DNA from: JBCBDX01 sp038529265
GTDB lineage: Bacteria > Pseudomonadota > Alphaproteobacteria > Rhizobiales > Rhizobiaceae
NCBI GenBank assembly: GCA_038529265.1
Contig: JBCBDX010000001.1
Span: 124,001 to 188,000 of the forward strand
Reading direction: 5' to 3'
DNA length: 64,000 bases
In this document: one piece after another, positions 15,193 to 24,684 of the stretch
Layout of the letters: the number at the start of each line of letters is the position of its first letter
Numbering within the stretch: position 1 is the stretch's first letter
Notes under the pieces: generated by a model
The model's input: only the letters and a program-made list of their open reading frames with translations
The model's database searches: none
What the model was told of the DNA's origin: nothing
Position numbers and translations under genes: made by a program

Positions 15193-17777
15193 GATGTTTC
15201 GACCGCATCCTCTCCCATCGCCTCGCGCACGAGGTCATCCACATTCATTGCATGCTCTGCCATCATGTCATCGCCGGTGTTGGATGAAAGGACTGGCTCC
15301 TTGCCGATCTCCAGCATCACCGGCACCGCCATTGGCGAAATGCGCTCCAGATTCTTATGCACGATTCGCCCCGGTATGCGAGCAAGCAGATCATTAAGCC
15401 GCTCCACATCCAAAAGGCCCGAACGCGCGTCATGGCGCGTTGCCTGCATGATAATGTGGTCGGGTTCATGCGAGCGAAGGACATCGTAGATGAGGTCTGT
15501 TGAGACAGTGACTTGGCGGCCTGATTTTTCCTTGCCCGGATGGCGTTTTTCAATCAGCCCGGCGATGAGCGCACAATAGCGGAAGGTACGTTTGAACACG
15601 AAGCTTTCATCGAGCCACGCTTCCAGATCATCACCCAGCATATCTTGTGAAAACAGGTCATTCAAAGACATCTGCCCGCGCTCCAGCATCGCGCCCATGT
15701 CCTTGCGCGACCAGATGGAGATCGCATAGTCCGAAGCCACATAACCGATCGGTTGAGCGCCGGCACGCTCCAGCCGGCGCGTGAGCAACATGCATAGCGT
15801 CTGATGGGCGAGGCGGCCTTCAAACGGGTAGGCGACCATGTAGAAACGTTCGCCGCGTGGAAAAGTCTCGACGAGTAGCTTGTCGCCACCCGGCATCACC
15901 GACTTCCAATTTTGATAGCCGAGCCAGTCGGAAACCTGCTTGGGCAAACGATCCCACTGCGTTTCATCGGCGAGCATCTTGCGCACTTCACCCGAAAGAA
16001 AAGTGGTCGTTGGAAACTTGCCACCTGCATAATAAGGGATCTTTGCTTCGCTTCCCTCTGCATATGAAACGTAGCATTCGTTTTCGCGAATGCCTTCAAA
16101 GCGCAACACTTTGCCTGCGAAGAGAAACGTATCGCCCGGCGTCAGGGTCTCCAAAAACAACTCTTCGATTTTACCCAGCACGCGTCCGCCGCGCATGGTG
16201 GCAGCTTGCGCCGGCTCGCCACGTTTCATTCGACCGGCGCCTTTACGAACAGCGCGGATCGCAAGCACCGGTGCTTCGATAATGGTGCCCGCATTCAGGC
16301 GATATTGTTGCGCCACTGAAGGATGAGTGAGGCGCCATAGCCCATCTTTACCCAGCCGGATTTTTGCATAGCGTTCGTACGATTGCAGCGCATATCCACC
16401 ATTGGAGACAAAGCCGACCGCACGATCAAATGTCTCGCGAGGCAAGTCGGTGTAGATGCTCGCTGATCTGACTTCGGCATAAAGATCGTCGGCATCAAAA
16501 GGTTCCGAACATGCCATGCCGAGAATATGCTGGCACAAGACATCAAGCGCGCCTTGACCCACTGGAGGCGTATCCTGAAAGCCGAGATAATTGGCATCGA
16601 GCGCAGCTTGGCATTCCAAAACCTCAAACCGGTTGGCCGGAACGAGGATGGCTTTCGATGCCTCATCCATGCGGTGGTTCGCCCGTCCGATCCGCTGTGC
16701 GAGCCGCGACGCGCCCTTTGGCGACCCCACATGCACCACAAGATCAACGTCCCCCCAGTCAATCCCCAGATCGAGCGTGGAGGTGGCAACAACAGCGCGC
16801 AGCGCATTTTTGCCCATGGCCTGTTCGACTTTACGGCGCTGGCTGACATCCAGCGATCCATGATGAAGGGCGATGGGCAGCGAATCCTCATTGATTGACC
16901 ACAGTTCCTGAAACAGGAGTTCGGCTTGGGAGCGGGTATTCACAAAGATGAGTGTTGTCTGGTGCGCCTGGATCGCCTCATACACATCTGGCATCGCATA
17001 GCGCGCAAAATGCCCGGACCATGGGATGCGGTTGTCGCCTTTGAGAATCGTGATGTTGGGCTTTGCCCCGCCACCAACTTCAATCAGCTCCGATAAACGC
17101 TCTTCATGCGGTGCTTGCGCGACAAGCCATCGCCGAAGATCATCTGGTTCGGCCACTGTCGCGGACAGTCCAATAAACTGCAGGTCGGGGACATAGCGAC
17201 GCAAGCGCGCCAGCGCCAAAGCCAGCATATGGCCGCGCTTGGATGTGACGAGCGAATGCAACTCATCGAGAACTACATAGCGAAGATCACCAAAGAAACG
17301 CGGCGCATCCTTGTGCGACAGCAGTAGGGAGACCTGCTCGGGTGTTGTCAGCAAAATGTCCGGCGGATGGGTCTTTTGTCGCTGGCGCTTGGCTTGCGGC
17401 GTGTCTCCAGTGCGAGTTTCGATCCGAACCGGCAAGTCCATTTCATCGACCGGCTTGGTGAGGTTGCGCTCGATATCGACGGCCAGCGCCTTGAGCGGCG
17501 AGATGTAGAGCGTATGCACACCGGGCTTGATCATCCCAGGCTTGGGTTTGTCGCGCCGCTCCAAATCCACCAGCGCAGGCAGAAACCCTGCTAGCGTTTT
17601 TCCTGCACCAGTCGGCGCGATCAGCAGGGTGGAAAGACCCGCTTCGGCTTTCCCAAGCAGCTCCAATTGGTGCGCACGCGGTCGCCAGCCCTTTTCCGCA
17701 AACCAGCGCACAAACCGCGCAGGCAAGGACACCGGTGCGGCAGACTGCTCAGCAAATAGAGGCAGCGTTTCGGTCAT
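15189..17777 (-). CDS. Ligase-associated DNA damage response DEXH-box helicase (Lhr-Core type)
   Basis: The 862-residue protein is an ATP-dependent 3'-5' DNA helicase of the Lhr family. Walker A is at residues 54-61 (APTGAGKT), the DEXH box reads VVLDELHSLV, motif III LSATVAEP, and motifs IV-VI include LIFVNTRSQAE, STLDLGIDWG and QRIGRANHR. A winged-helix domain and the Lhr core domain occupy the C-terminal half. It is coupled to pdeM downstream and lies back to back with the exonuclease gene, with 65 bases between the two starts, so a shared divergent promoter drives the cassette. Family size and gene order match the TIGR04121 helicase of the ligase-associated cassette. Confidence 0.95.
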   Translation of the reverse strand: MTETLPLFAEQSAAPVSLPARFVRWFAEKGWRPRAHQLELLGKAEAGLSTLLIAPTGAGKTLAGFLPALVDLERRDKPKPGMIKPGVHTLYISPLKALAVDIERNLTKPVDEMDLPVRIETRTGDTPQAKRQRQKTHPPDILLTTPEQVSLLLSHKDAPRFFGDLRYVVLDELHSLVTSKRGHMLALALARLRRYVPDLQFIGLSATVAEPDDLRRWLVAQAPHEERLSELIEVGGGAKPNITILKGDNRIPWSGHFARYAMPDVYEAIQAHQTTLIFVNTRSQAELLFQELWSINEDSLPIALHHGSLDVSQRRKVEQAMGKNALRAVVATSTLDLGIDWGDVDLVVHVGSPKGASRLAQRIGRANHRMDEASKAILVPANRFEVLECQAALDANYLGFQDTPPVGQGALDVLCQHILGMACSEPFDADDLYAEVRSASIYTDLPRETFDRAVGFVSNGGYALQSYERYAKIRLGKDGLWRLTHPSVAQQYRLNAGTIIEAPVLAIRAVRKGAGRMKRGEPAQAATMRGGRVLGKIEELFLETLTPGDTFLFAGKVLRFEGIRENECYVSYAEGSEAKIPYYAGGKFPTTTFLSGEVRKMLADETQWDRLPKQVSDWLGYQNWKSVMPGGDKLLVETFPRGERFYMVAYPFEGRLAHQTLCMLLTRRLERAGAQPIGYVASDYAISIWSRKDMGAMLERGQMSLNDLFSQDMLGDDLEAWLDESFVFKRTFRYCALIAGLIEKRHPGKEKSGRQVTVSTDLIYDVLRSHEPDHIIMQATRHDARSGLLDVERLNDLLARIPGRIVHKNLERISPMAVPVMLEIGKEPVLSSNTGDDMMAEHAMNVDDLVREAMGEDAVETS

Positions 17778-17842
17778 TGCAAACAGATGTAGCGTTCCTG
17801 TCTTGTTCTGGAAAGCGTCTTGTTGAGCGGCGCGATGCCGCT

Positions 17843-18865
17843 ATGTTGCAGACCATGCGCCCCGACCAGCTTCTACATCCAACCGACAAAGGTCTTTATT
17901 GCCCGCCCGGCGGTTTTTACATCGATCCCGTTCGGCCCGTGGAGCGTGCACTGATCACCCACGGCCATGCCGATCACGCCCGCGCGGGACACTCGCATGT
18001 CATGGCAACGCGTGAGACGCTCGACATTATGGGCATCCGCTATGGGGCGAACTTTGCAGGTGCAACCCAAGAAGCCGCGCTAGGAGACATGGTTGACATC
18101 AACGGCGTCACTGTCTCGTGGCATCCGGCCGGTCACGTGCTCGGTTCAGCACAAATTGCCGTCGAGCTCGATGGCACGCGGATTGTGGCTTCCGGTGATT
18201 ACAAGCGTCGCCAAGATCCCACTTGCGCTAACTTTGAAGTGGTGCCATGCGATGTGTTCATCACGGAAGCAACGTTTGGTCTGCCGGTGTTTCGTCATCC
18301 CGATGATGCGGATGAAATCGCGCGGCTTTTGCAAAGCGTCAAACGTTTCCTGGAGCGCGCGCATCTGGTCGGTGCTTACGCGCTTGGTAAGGCACAGCGC
18401 GTTATCAAACTCATCCGCAATGCGGGCTATCATGACACCATCTACATCCACGGCGCGATGCAAAAGCTCTGTGATTATTATGAGAGCCAGGGTGTTGCGC
18501 TTGGACCACTTGCGCCCGCTACCATCGACAAGGGCGAAAAAGACAAATTCGCAGGCAAGATCATCGTCGGCCCGCCGTCCGCTTTTGCGGACAAATGGGC
18601 GCGGCGTTTTCCCGATCCGGTCTCCTGCTTTGCGTCTGGCTGGATGCGTGTGCGTCAACGCGCCAAGCAACGCGGTGTCGAACTGCCGCTGATCCTTAGC
18701 GATCATGCGGACTGGGACGAACTGACCCAAACGATCCGTGAAACCGGAGCCTCCGAAATCTGGGTGACCCATGGCCGCGAGGAGGCACTCGTGCGTTGGT
18801 GCGAACTCCATCAAATCAAGGCCAAACCGCTGAATTTAGTGGGCTATGAGGACGAGGCGGAGTGA
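17843..18865 (+). CDS. Ligase-associated DNA damage response exonuclease (MBL fold, beta-CASP type)
   Basis: The 340-residue enzyme has a metallo-beta-lactamase fold: the Zn motif THGHADHARAGH near residue 40, then HPAGHVLGSAQ, GDYKRR and a late motif LSDHADWDEL. This matches the TIGR04122 exonuclease of the ligase-associated cassette, related to mRNA 3'-end processing nucleases but acting on DNA. The open frame extends upstream to 17735 into the divergent helicase gene; the ATG at 17843 (MLQTMRPDQ) gives the usual length, with the ATG at 17855 the alternative. The stop is followed after one base by the start of the unknown gene, so these genes form one operon with the ligase. Confidence 0.92.
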   Translation: MLQTMRPDQLLHPTDKGLYCPPGGFYIDPVRPVERALITHGHADHARAGHSHVMATRETLDIMGIRYGANFAGATQEAALGDMVDINGVTVSWHPAGHVLGSAQIAVELDGTRIVASGDYKRRQDPTCANFEVVPCDVFITEATFGLPVFRHPDDADEIARLLQSVKRFLERAHLVGAYALGKAQRVIKLIRNAGYHDTIYIHGAMQKLCDYYESQGVALGPLAPATIDKGEKDKFAGKIIVGPPSAFADKWARRFPDPVSCFASGWMRVRQRAKQRGVELPLILSDHADWDELTQTIRETGASEIWVTHGREEALVRWCELHQIKAKPLNLVGYEDEAE

Positions 18866-18866
18866 G

Positions 18867-19340
18867 ATGAAATTTTTGAGAGCGCAAAGGCTGAACGACA
18901 AGGTATGCAATTACGCGGACCTGCTACGCGACACTTTAGACCGCGACACCTACGAGGTGTTATGGATCGGCGCCCTGGCGACGCTGCGTGCGGTGGGCCA
19001 CACCATCAAACACGAGGCAAAGTCAGATGAAAAGGCCAGAAGGATTGTAAGCGATCGACACAGACTGAGCGCAGATAACCCAAAAATGAACTGGCTACTT
19101 GAGAGCAGAAATTTGGCGCTTAAGGAAAACGACTTGCGCATAAATGTTGATGAGGCAAATGAGCTAGAAGTTGCCACCACGGCTGGAATTCGCCCAGCTG
19201 GCACATACAAAGAGTTGGGTGTTTTCGTTCAGAGTGCGGTAGGAATTTTTGACATTCCCTATCCTGAAGAAATCATCTGCGATTGTGTTTACATGTGGGA
19301 TCAGGAAATCCTTGCGATCAGAGCCGATGAACGGTGGTAG
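18867..19340 (+). CDS. Unidentified alpha-helical protein inside the ligase repair cassette
   Basis: This 157-residue protein is not one of the four known cassette members. It is predicted to be mostly helical in its first 90 residues (YEVLWIGALATLRAVGHTIK, then MNWLLESRNLALKEN) with a more mixed C-terminal part rich in acidic and aromatic residues (PYPEEIICDCVYMWDQE). The LRAVGH and E-S-R-N-x-x-L-K-E pattern recalls a group of small hypothetical proteins with a HEPN-like look; this is a weak impression from memory, not a domain call. There is no signal peptide or membrane span. GGAG lies before the ATG. It starts one base after the exonuclease stop and abuts the ligase ATG, so it is transcribed with both. 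Confidence 0.7.
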   Translation: MKFLRAQRLNDKVCNYADLLRDTLDRDTYEVLWIGALATLRAVGHTIKHEAKSDEKARRIVSDRHRLSADNPKMNWLLESRNLALKENDLRINVDEANELEVATTAGIRPAGTYKELGVFVQSAVGIFDIPYPEEIICDCVYMWDQEILAIRADERW

Positions 19341-20948
19341 ATGAAACCCTTCGCCGAACTTCTAGACCGTCTCGTTCTCATGCCATCGCGCAACGGCAAG
19401 TTGCGGCTTTTGGTGGATTATGTGCGCACCACGCCGGACCCCGACCGAGGATACGCGATTGCGGCCATCACGCGTGATCTGGATATTCCGTCCGTGAAGC
19501 CTGCCATGATCCGCGGGCTGGTGGAAGAACGCGTCGACCCGGTGCTTTTTGGCTATTCCTATGATTTTGTCGGCGACATGGCCGAAACGATTTCGCTTAT
19601 CTGGTCAGCCAAAGGGGACGGCGAAGAAGCCGTCGCGCTTCGCCTATCGGAAATTGTTGAAACGCTCCAAAATGCGTCGCGCTCGGAAGGCCCCAAGCTG
19701 GTCGAAGGCTGGCTCGATCAACTGGATGATCAAGGGCGTTATGCGCTGATTAAACTGATCACGGGAGGACTGCGCATTGGTGTGTCGTCCCGCCTTATCA
19801 AGCAGGCGCTTGCCGATTATGGCGACAAGGATGTCAACGAGATTGAAGAGCTTTGGCACGGTTTGGACGTGCCATTTTTGGAGCTTTTCGCGTGGCTTGA
19901 TGGAAAAGCTGAAAAACCGGAAAGCGCGGCAGCTTCTCCGTTTCGCCCGGTCATGTTGGCCACCCCGACCGATGCCGATGAGCTGCAAAAATACACACCA
20001 GAAGACTACGCCGCAGAATGGAAGTGGGATGGCATCCGGGTACAAGTCACCTGCGAGCGTGGCGTGCCCCGGATTTATTCTCGCACCGGCGATGACATCT
20101 CTCATTCTTTCCCGGATTTGCTCTCTGCGATGGACTTTGAAGGGTCCCTTGATGGTGAGCTACTAGTCGGACGTTCAGGCGACGTTGGCATTGAGGTTGG
20201 TACATTCGGTGATCTTCAACAGCGGCTGAACCGCAAGACAGTCAGCGCCAAAAAGCAGGCTGAGTTTCCTGTGTTCGTACGCGCCTATGATTTGCTGCAG
20301 GATGGCGAAATGGACTTGCGGCCATCGACATTCAAAGAGCGCCGCGCGCGCCTTGAGGCGTTTGTACCCAATCTGGACCCTGAGCGGTTCGATGTTTCGC
20401 CGCTTGTCCGGTTTGAGAGCTGGGAAGAAATTGCCCAACTGCGCAACGATCCGCCCGATCCGATCATTGAAGGTCTGATGCTGAAGCGATGGGACTCCGT
20501 CTATGTGCCGGGACGTCCCAAGGGACCTTGGTTCAAATGGAAGCGTGACCCGTTTTTGGTCGATGCGGTGTTGATGTATGCGCAACGCGGTCACGGCAAA
20601 CGCTCTTCATTTTACTCGGACTTTACATTCGGCGTCTGGACCGGGCCGGAAGATGATCCGCAGATTGTGCCAGTTGGCAAAGCCTATTTCGGCTTTACCG
20701 ACGATGAGCTGAAGCAACTGGACAAATATGTGCGCGACAACACCATTGAGCGATTTGGCCCTGTCCGTTCTGTGCGTGCTGAGCCTGATCATGGCCTTGT
20801 TCTCGAAATCGCCTTTGAAGGATTGAACCGGTCTACGCGGCATAAGTCGGGTGTGGCCATGCGCTTCCCGCGTATCAGCCGTTTGCGCTGGGACAAGCCT
20901 GCCCGTGAAGCAGACCGGTTGGAAATGCTTGAAGCGATGATCGTTTGA
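19341..20948 (+). CDS. ATP-dependent DNA ligase, repair type (cisplatin/ligase-associated cassette)
   Basis: The 535-residue ligase seals DNA nicks through an AMP-lysine intermediate. The nucleotidyl-transferase motif I is EWKWDGIR with the active lysine at residue 228; downstream are the RIYSRTGDDISHSFPDL segment (motif Ia), LDGELLV (motif III), EGLMLKRWDS (motif IV) and GPWFKWKRDP (motif V). An N-terminal DNA-binding domain fills about 1-200 and an OB-fold domain the end. Length and neighbours fit the TIGR04120 ligase of the PdeM-helicase-exonuclease-ligase cassette rather than LigD. The ATG directly follows the stop of the unknown upstream gene. Confidence 0.93.
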   Translation: MKPFAELLDRLVLMPSRNGKLRLLVDYVRTTPDPDRGYAIAAITRDLDIPSVKPAMIRGLVEERVDPVLFGYSYDFVGDMAETISLIWSAKGDGEEAVALRLSEIVETLQNASRSEGPKLVEGWLDQLDDQGRYALIKLITGGLRIGVSSRLIKQALADYGDKDVNEIEELWHGLDVPFLELFAWLDGKAEKPESAAASPFRPVMLATPTDADELQKYTPEDYAAEWKWDGIRVQVTCERGVPRIYSRTGDDISHSFPDLLSAMDFEGSLDGELLVGRSGDVGIEVGTFGDLQQRLNRKTVSAKKQAEFPVFVRAYDLLQDGEMDLRPSTFKERRARLEAFVPNLDPERFDVSPLVRFESWEEIAQLRNDPPDPIIEGLMLKRWDSVYVPGRPKGPWFKWKRDPFLVDAVLMYAQRGHGKRSSFYSDFTFGVWTGPEDDPQIVPVGKAYFGFTDDELKQLDKYVRDNTIERFGPVRSVRAEPDHGLVLEIAFEGLNRSTRHKSGVAMRFPRISRLRWDKPAREADRLEMLEAMIV

Positions 20949-21041
20949 TCACAGCCGACCTGAGGCTTGACCCTAGCTTCTCTTTTACTTGTGTTTCATC
21001 GTCTTTGAACCTACCTGTGCAACCAAGGCGGAGGCGCACAA

Positions 21042-21299
21042 ATGCAAAATCTTCTTGGCGATACAGTTGGCAGAACGATCATCAAACTGGTGGTCATCTC
21101 CATTCTTGTCGGCATGGTTATGAGCGTGTTTGGCTGGACGCCTGCCAGCATTGTCCAAGGCTTTGTCGACTTCTTCGCCAAGCTGTGGGCGCAGGGTTTT
21201 GCTGCATTGGGCCGTTTCGGTGACTGGTTGATTTTGGGCGCCAGCGTGGTCATCCCGGTCTTTGTCATCATGCGGTTGATGAACTATCGGCGTAGCTGA
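21042..21299 (+). CDS. Small two-span membrane protein (DUF6460-like)
   Basis: The 85-residue protein has two hydrophobic stretches, residues about 12-32 (IIKLVVISILVGMVMSVFGW) and 62-80 (WLILGASVVIPVFVIMRLM), joined by an aromatic amphipathic helix (FVDFFAKLWAQGFAALGRFG). This pattern matches DUF6460 proteins of alphaproteobacteria as far as I recall. The function is unknown. A strong GGAGG precedes the ATG. The stop directly abuts the stop of the convergent deacetylase-like gene with no spare base. Confidence 0.7.
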   Translation: MQNLLGDTVGRTIIKLVVISILVGMVMSVFGWTPASIVQGFVDFFAKLWAQGFAALGRFGDWLILGASVVIPVFVIMRLMNYRRS

Positions 21300-22205
21300 T
21301 TAGACAAATTCGCTGGCGACGTGGAACAGGATTGCATGGCGTTTAGCAAGCGCCCTGACATCTCGAGAATAGCCGCCACCGATAACGCCGCAGACCGGGA
21401 TGCCCCGGTGATGAAAATGCGAAAACACTAATCGTTCGCGCTTTTCGATGCCCTGATCTGTAAGGGCTAGTTTCCCAAGACGGTCGTCGGCGTGAACATC
21501 AACACCGGCGTTAAAAAAGACGATGTCGGGCGTTGGCGCCACCGCTCTTAACTCTTCAAGGGCAAGCGCGAGCGTTTTCAGATAGTGAATATCATCCAAA
21601 CCATTTGGCAGGCCAAGATCAAAGTCTGAGGCTTTCTTGTCAGTCGGATAGTTGTTCTCGGCATGGATCGAAGCCGAAAACACCCGTGGATCATTTGCAA
21701 AAATGTCCGCGGTCCCGTCACCCTGATGCACGTCCAGATCCACGACCATGATTTGCCTGACGGCCTCTTCTGCCAGTAAATAATGAGCAGCCACGGCGAC
21801 ATCATTGAACGTGCAAAAGCCAGCACCATGAAGCCGGTGCGCATGATGGCTGCCACCGGCACTGTTGCAGGCAACTCCATGTTCCAAAGCAGCTCTTGCT
21901 GCAAGCACCGTTCCGGTCGTGGCACATTGAGCCCGCAAAATTGCTTTGTGTGTCAGCTCGAATCCGATGGCCTTTTGTATGTCGGTTGGCACGTTGAAGT
22001 CATATACTTGGTCAACATACTCATCAGCATGTGCACGTTTGACCCAGCTGGTTGGCGCTGGTTCCGGAACGATAAATGTGCCCGGCGATGCCAAACCATC
22101 TTCCACCAAAACGCGGGCCAATTCCGAATATTTGCCCATCGGAAAGCGATGTGCCGGATCAAAATCAGCATCATAGGCTGGGCTATGCACAATAGGTAAA
22201 ACCAT
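21300..22205 (-). CDS. Histone deacetylase-family amidohydrolase
   Basis: The 301-residue protein belongs to the HDAC/acetylpolyamine amidohydrolase/acetoin-utilisation superfamily of zinc deacetylases. The active-site histidine pair is in GGSHHAH, the zinc ligands in DLDVHQGDGT and NAGVDVHADD, and a late GGGYSRD carries the glycines/tyrosine region. Bacterial members remove acetyl groups from polyamines, small amides or proteins; the substrate here is unknown. A GTG at 22226 is in frame, but the ATG at 22205 (MVLPIVHSPAYD) begins where family members begin. No good ribosome site is seen for either. It is divergent from the MATE gene. Confidence 0.88.
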   Translation of the reverse strand: MVLPIVHSPAYDADFDPAHRFPMGKYSELARVLVEDGLASPGTFIVPEPAPTSWVKRAHADEYVDQVYDFNVPTDIQKAIGFELTHKAILRAQCATTGTVLAARAALEHGVACNSAGGSHHAHRLHGAGFCTFNDVAVAAHYLLAEEAVRQIMVVDLDVHQGDGTADIFANDPRVFSASIHAENNYPTDKKASDFDLGLPNGLDDIHYLKTLALALEELRAVAPTPDIVFFNAGVDVHADDRLGKLALTDQGIEKRERLVFSHFHHRGIPVCGVIGGGYSRDVRALAKRHAILFHVASEFV

Positions 22206-22273
22206 GAGTTGCCAAGTATGTGACACATTGAGAACCGCAAGTGGCTTGTAAAAGATCGCTCATGTGAAACGGT

Positions 22274-23611
22274 ATGCCCATGAACAGCCAAAAGGGCGCG
22301 AATGACTTTGAGGTGACCAATCGCTTGGTTCTGCGTATTGCAGTACCAATGACGGTGTCATTTATGACGGTGCCGCTGCTCGGCTTGGTGGACACAGCGG
22401 TCGTTGGTCAGTTTGGCGACCCTGCCATGTTAGGCGGCCTGGCGGTTGGCGTTGTCATTTTTGAAGTCTTGTTCACAACGTTCAACTTTCTGCGCACCGG
22501 AACCACGGCATTTGTGGCCCAAGCAATGGGTCGGGGTGATGAACAAGAGCAGCAGGCTGTCTTCTGGCGCGCGCTCACCCTGGCAGCGGTCATTGGCCTT
22601 GCTGTGTTGCTTTTGTCGCCGGTTTTGAACCGGGTTGCCCTTTGGTTCATGAGCCCGACGCCTGATGTGTATGCCGCAGCATTGACCTATATCACCATAC
22701 GTTTTTTTGGTGCGCCGTTTTCGCTTGCCAATTACGCCATGCTCGGATTGTTGCTCGGCCAAGGACGATCAATTCTTACCCTTGCGCTGCAATCGTTGAT
22801 CAACGGTCTCAATATTGCATTGTCGATTGCATTGGGCCTTTGGCTCGGCTGGGGGATTGCTGGCGTTGCCTTGGCTACGGTTATCGGTGAGGCAATTGTG
22901 GCAATCGGTGCGTTGGTTTGGCTGCGCGGGCAGTTTGATCGATCAAAGGCGCCTGGCTGGTCAATCATATTGAACCGTACTGATTTTGCCCGGCTCATGG
23001 GTGTCAATGTTGACATCATGATCAGGTCATTTGCGCTGGTTGCAGCGTTCTTTCTGTTTACTCGTTTTGGCGCACAATTTGATGAAGTTACGTTGGCAGC
23101 GAACGCCATACTCATGAACTTCTTTTTGCTTTCTGCCTACTTCCTTGATGGCCTGGCCGCAGCATCAGAGCAGTTAGCGGGCCGGGCAGTTGGTGCAAAG
23201 GCAAAGGCCTCTTTTTGGGAAGTCGTAAAACGTACAGTTGGTTTTGGTTTCCTGATTTCTACGGTAGCGGCAGGTGTGCTTTTGGTGTTCGGCGACAACT
23301 TTATCGCACTTATGACAACTTCTACGGAGGTCCGTGCCGAAGCGCAGACCTATTTGGGATGGGCCGCACTGACAGCCCTGGCGGGCGTGCTTGCTTTCCA
23401 GATGGATGGTGTTTTCATCGGTGCAACATGGTCGCGGGAGATGCGCAATTTGATGCTGTTGGCTTTGGCCTGCTTCATTGTGTTCGCCTGGCTCTTGGTG
23501 CCGCCACTAGCTAACCACGGGCTATGGCTTGCGCTCAATCTTTGGCTTGTTATACGCGGTATAACAATGCTGGCAGTGCTTCCGCGAAAAGCCCGCCAGA
23601 TTTTGACCTAG
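22274..23611 (+). CDS. MATE-family multidrug/toxin efflux transporter (DinF-like)
   Basis: The 445-residue inner-membrane protein has about twelve hydrophobic spans in two related halves. The first half begins RLVLRIAVPMTVSFMTVPLL and continues GLVDTAVVGQFGD, a diagnostic MATE signature (LxDxxxVG), with FNFLRTGTTAFVAQAMGRGD next. The second half contains NVDIMIRSFALVAAFFLFTR and FLDGLAAASEQLAGRAVGA. This motif set is closest to the DinF branch. Such proteins export cationic compounds in exchange for Na+ or H+; the substrate is unknown. The stop overlaps that of convergent pyrD. Confidence 0.9.
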   Translation: MPMNSQKGANDFEVTNRLVLRIAVPMTVSFMTVPLLGLVDTAVVGQFGDPAMLGGLAVGVVIFEVLFTTFNFLRTGTTAFVAQAMGRGDEQEQQAVFWRALTLAAVIGLAVLLLSPVLNRVALWFMSPTPDVYAAALTYITIRFFGAPFSLANYAMLGLLLGQGRSILTLALQSLINGLNIALSIALGLWLGWGIAGVALATVIGEAIVAIGALVWLRGQFDRSKAPGWSIILNRTDFARLMGVNVDIMIRSFALVAAFFLFTRFGAQFDEVTLAANAILMNFFLLSAYFLDGLAAASEQLAGRAVGAKAKASFWEVVKRTVGFGFLISTVAAGVLLVFGDNFIALMTTSTEVRAEAQTYLGWAALTALAGVLAFQMDGVFIGATWSREMRNLMLLALACFIVFAWLLVPPLANHGLWLALNLWLVIRGITMLAVLPRKARQILT

Positions 23612-24684
23612 GCTGGAGCCGGCCGCGCCGCCCATTCGTCCAATTGACTGTCGCGCAAATCGCCAATGGAAGCCGCCTCGCCTGCATCCAACTCCCTAGT
23701 GAGTCCCGCGCAAATCTCCTGCGCGATATGAGGACCTTGATAAATCATCCCGGTGTAAAGCTGTACCAAATCTGCTCCTGCACGGATTTTGGAAAGTGCG
23801 GTCGCAGCATTCTCGACACCGCCAACGCCAACCAACGCCAAGTCTGGACCTACCCGTTGGCGAACCTTTGCGAGCATGATTGTTGAGCGTTCGAACAATG
23901 GGCGCCCGGAGAGGCCTCCAGCCTCATTAATGTCACGGGCGAGGTTCGCACGGCTAAGCGTTGTGTTGGATATGATCATACCATCAATCGCTTTTGCGAG
24001 AACCTCATCGCATATCTCGTCAAGATCTGCTTCGGTTACATCAGGCGCAATTTTCAGAAAAACGGGCACAGGGCGTTGTTGGCGTTGCATCGCTTCGGCG
24101 ACGCGATCCAACAGTTCTGCGAGCTTCTCGCGGGTCTGCAGATCGCGCAAGCCGGGGGTGTTCGGCGATGAAATATTCACCGTGAAATAAGCGGCCAAGT
24201 CTGCAAATTTTTCAATACCGGCAACATAGTCGGCGATCCGGTCTTCGCTATCCTTGTTTGCGCCGATATTCACGCCAACAATGCCGGTTGGAGGCGCCAA
24301 CCTGAGCCGATCGACGGCAGGGCCATGTCCATCATTGTTAAACCCCAAACGGTTGATCACACCATGATCGAGCGGAAGCCGAAACACGCGCGGTTGTGGA
24401 TTGCCCGCCTGCGCTCTTGGCGTCAGTGTCCCTACCTCAGAAAACCCGAAGCCAAGCTTTAAGAGTGGCTCATAAACTTCCGCATTTTTGTCAAAGCCCG
24501 CTGCGACGCCGACCGGATTTGGAAATTTCAATCCTGCCAAGTCGACCGACAAACGGGTATCTTGGACAATTTGACGTGGCCCGAGCTGGCCGGTTTTTAG
24601 TCCGGCAATCGCAAGGCCATGTGCCTTTTCAGCTTCCATGCGGAAGGCCAGCCAACGCCCAATGCGATCCAGAAGCTTATGCAC
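23608..24684 (-). CDS. pyrD: Dihydroorotate dehydrogenase (quinone), class 2
   Basis: The 358-residue membrane-associated flavoenzyme oxidises dihydroorotate to orotate in pyrimidine synthesis, passing electrons to quinone. The N-terminal membrane-binding extension (about 1-40) and the core FMN motifs are present: PNPVGVAAGFDKNAEV, NRLGFNNDG, VNISSPNTPGLRDLQ with the catalytic serine of class 2 enzymes, and IISNTTLSR. The C-terminal phosphate-binding region reads LVGVGGVENA and LVQLYTGMIYQGP. The start is GTG and shares one base with the stop of the DUF952 gene upstream, so the two are coupled. Confidence 0.95.
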   Translation of the reverse strand: MHKLLDRIGRWLAFRMEAEKAHGLAIAGLKTGQLGPRQIVQDTRLSVDLAGLKFPNPVGVAAGFDKNAEVYEPLLKLGFGFSEVGTLTPRAQAGNPQPRVFRLPLDHGVINRLGFNNDGHGPAVDRLRLAPPTGIVGVNIGANKDSEDRIADYVAGIEKFADLAAYFTVNISSPNTPGLRDLQTREKLAELLDRVAEAMQRQQRPVPVFLKIAPDVTEADLDEICDEVLAKAIDGMIISNTTLSRANLARDINEAGGLSGRPLFERSTIMLAKVRQRVGPDLALVGVGGVENAATALSKIRAGADLVQLYTGMIYQGPHIAQEICAGLTRELDAGEAASIGDLRDSQLDEWAARPAPA

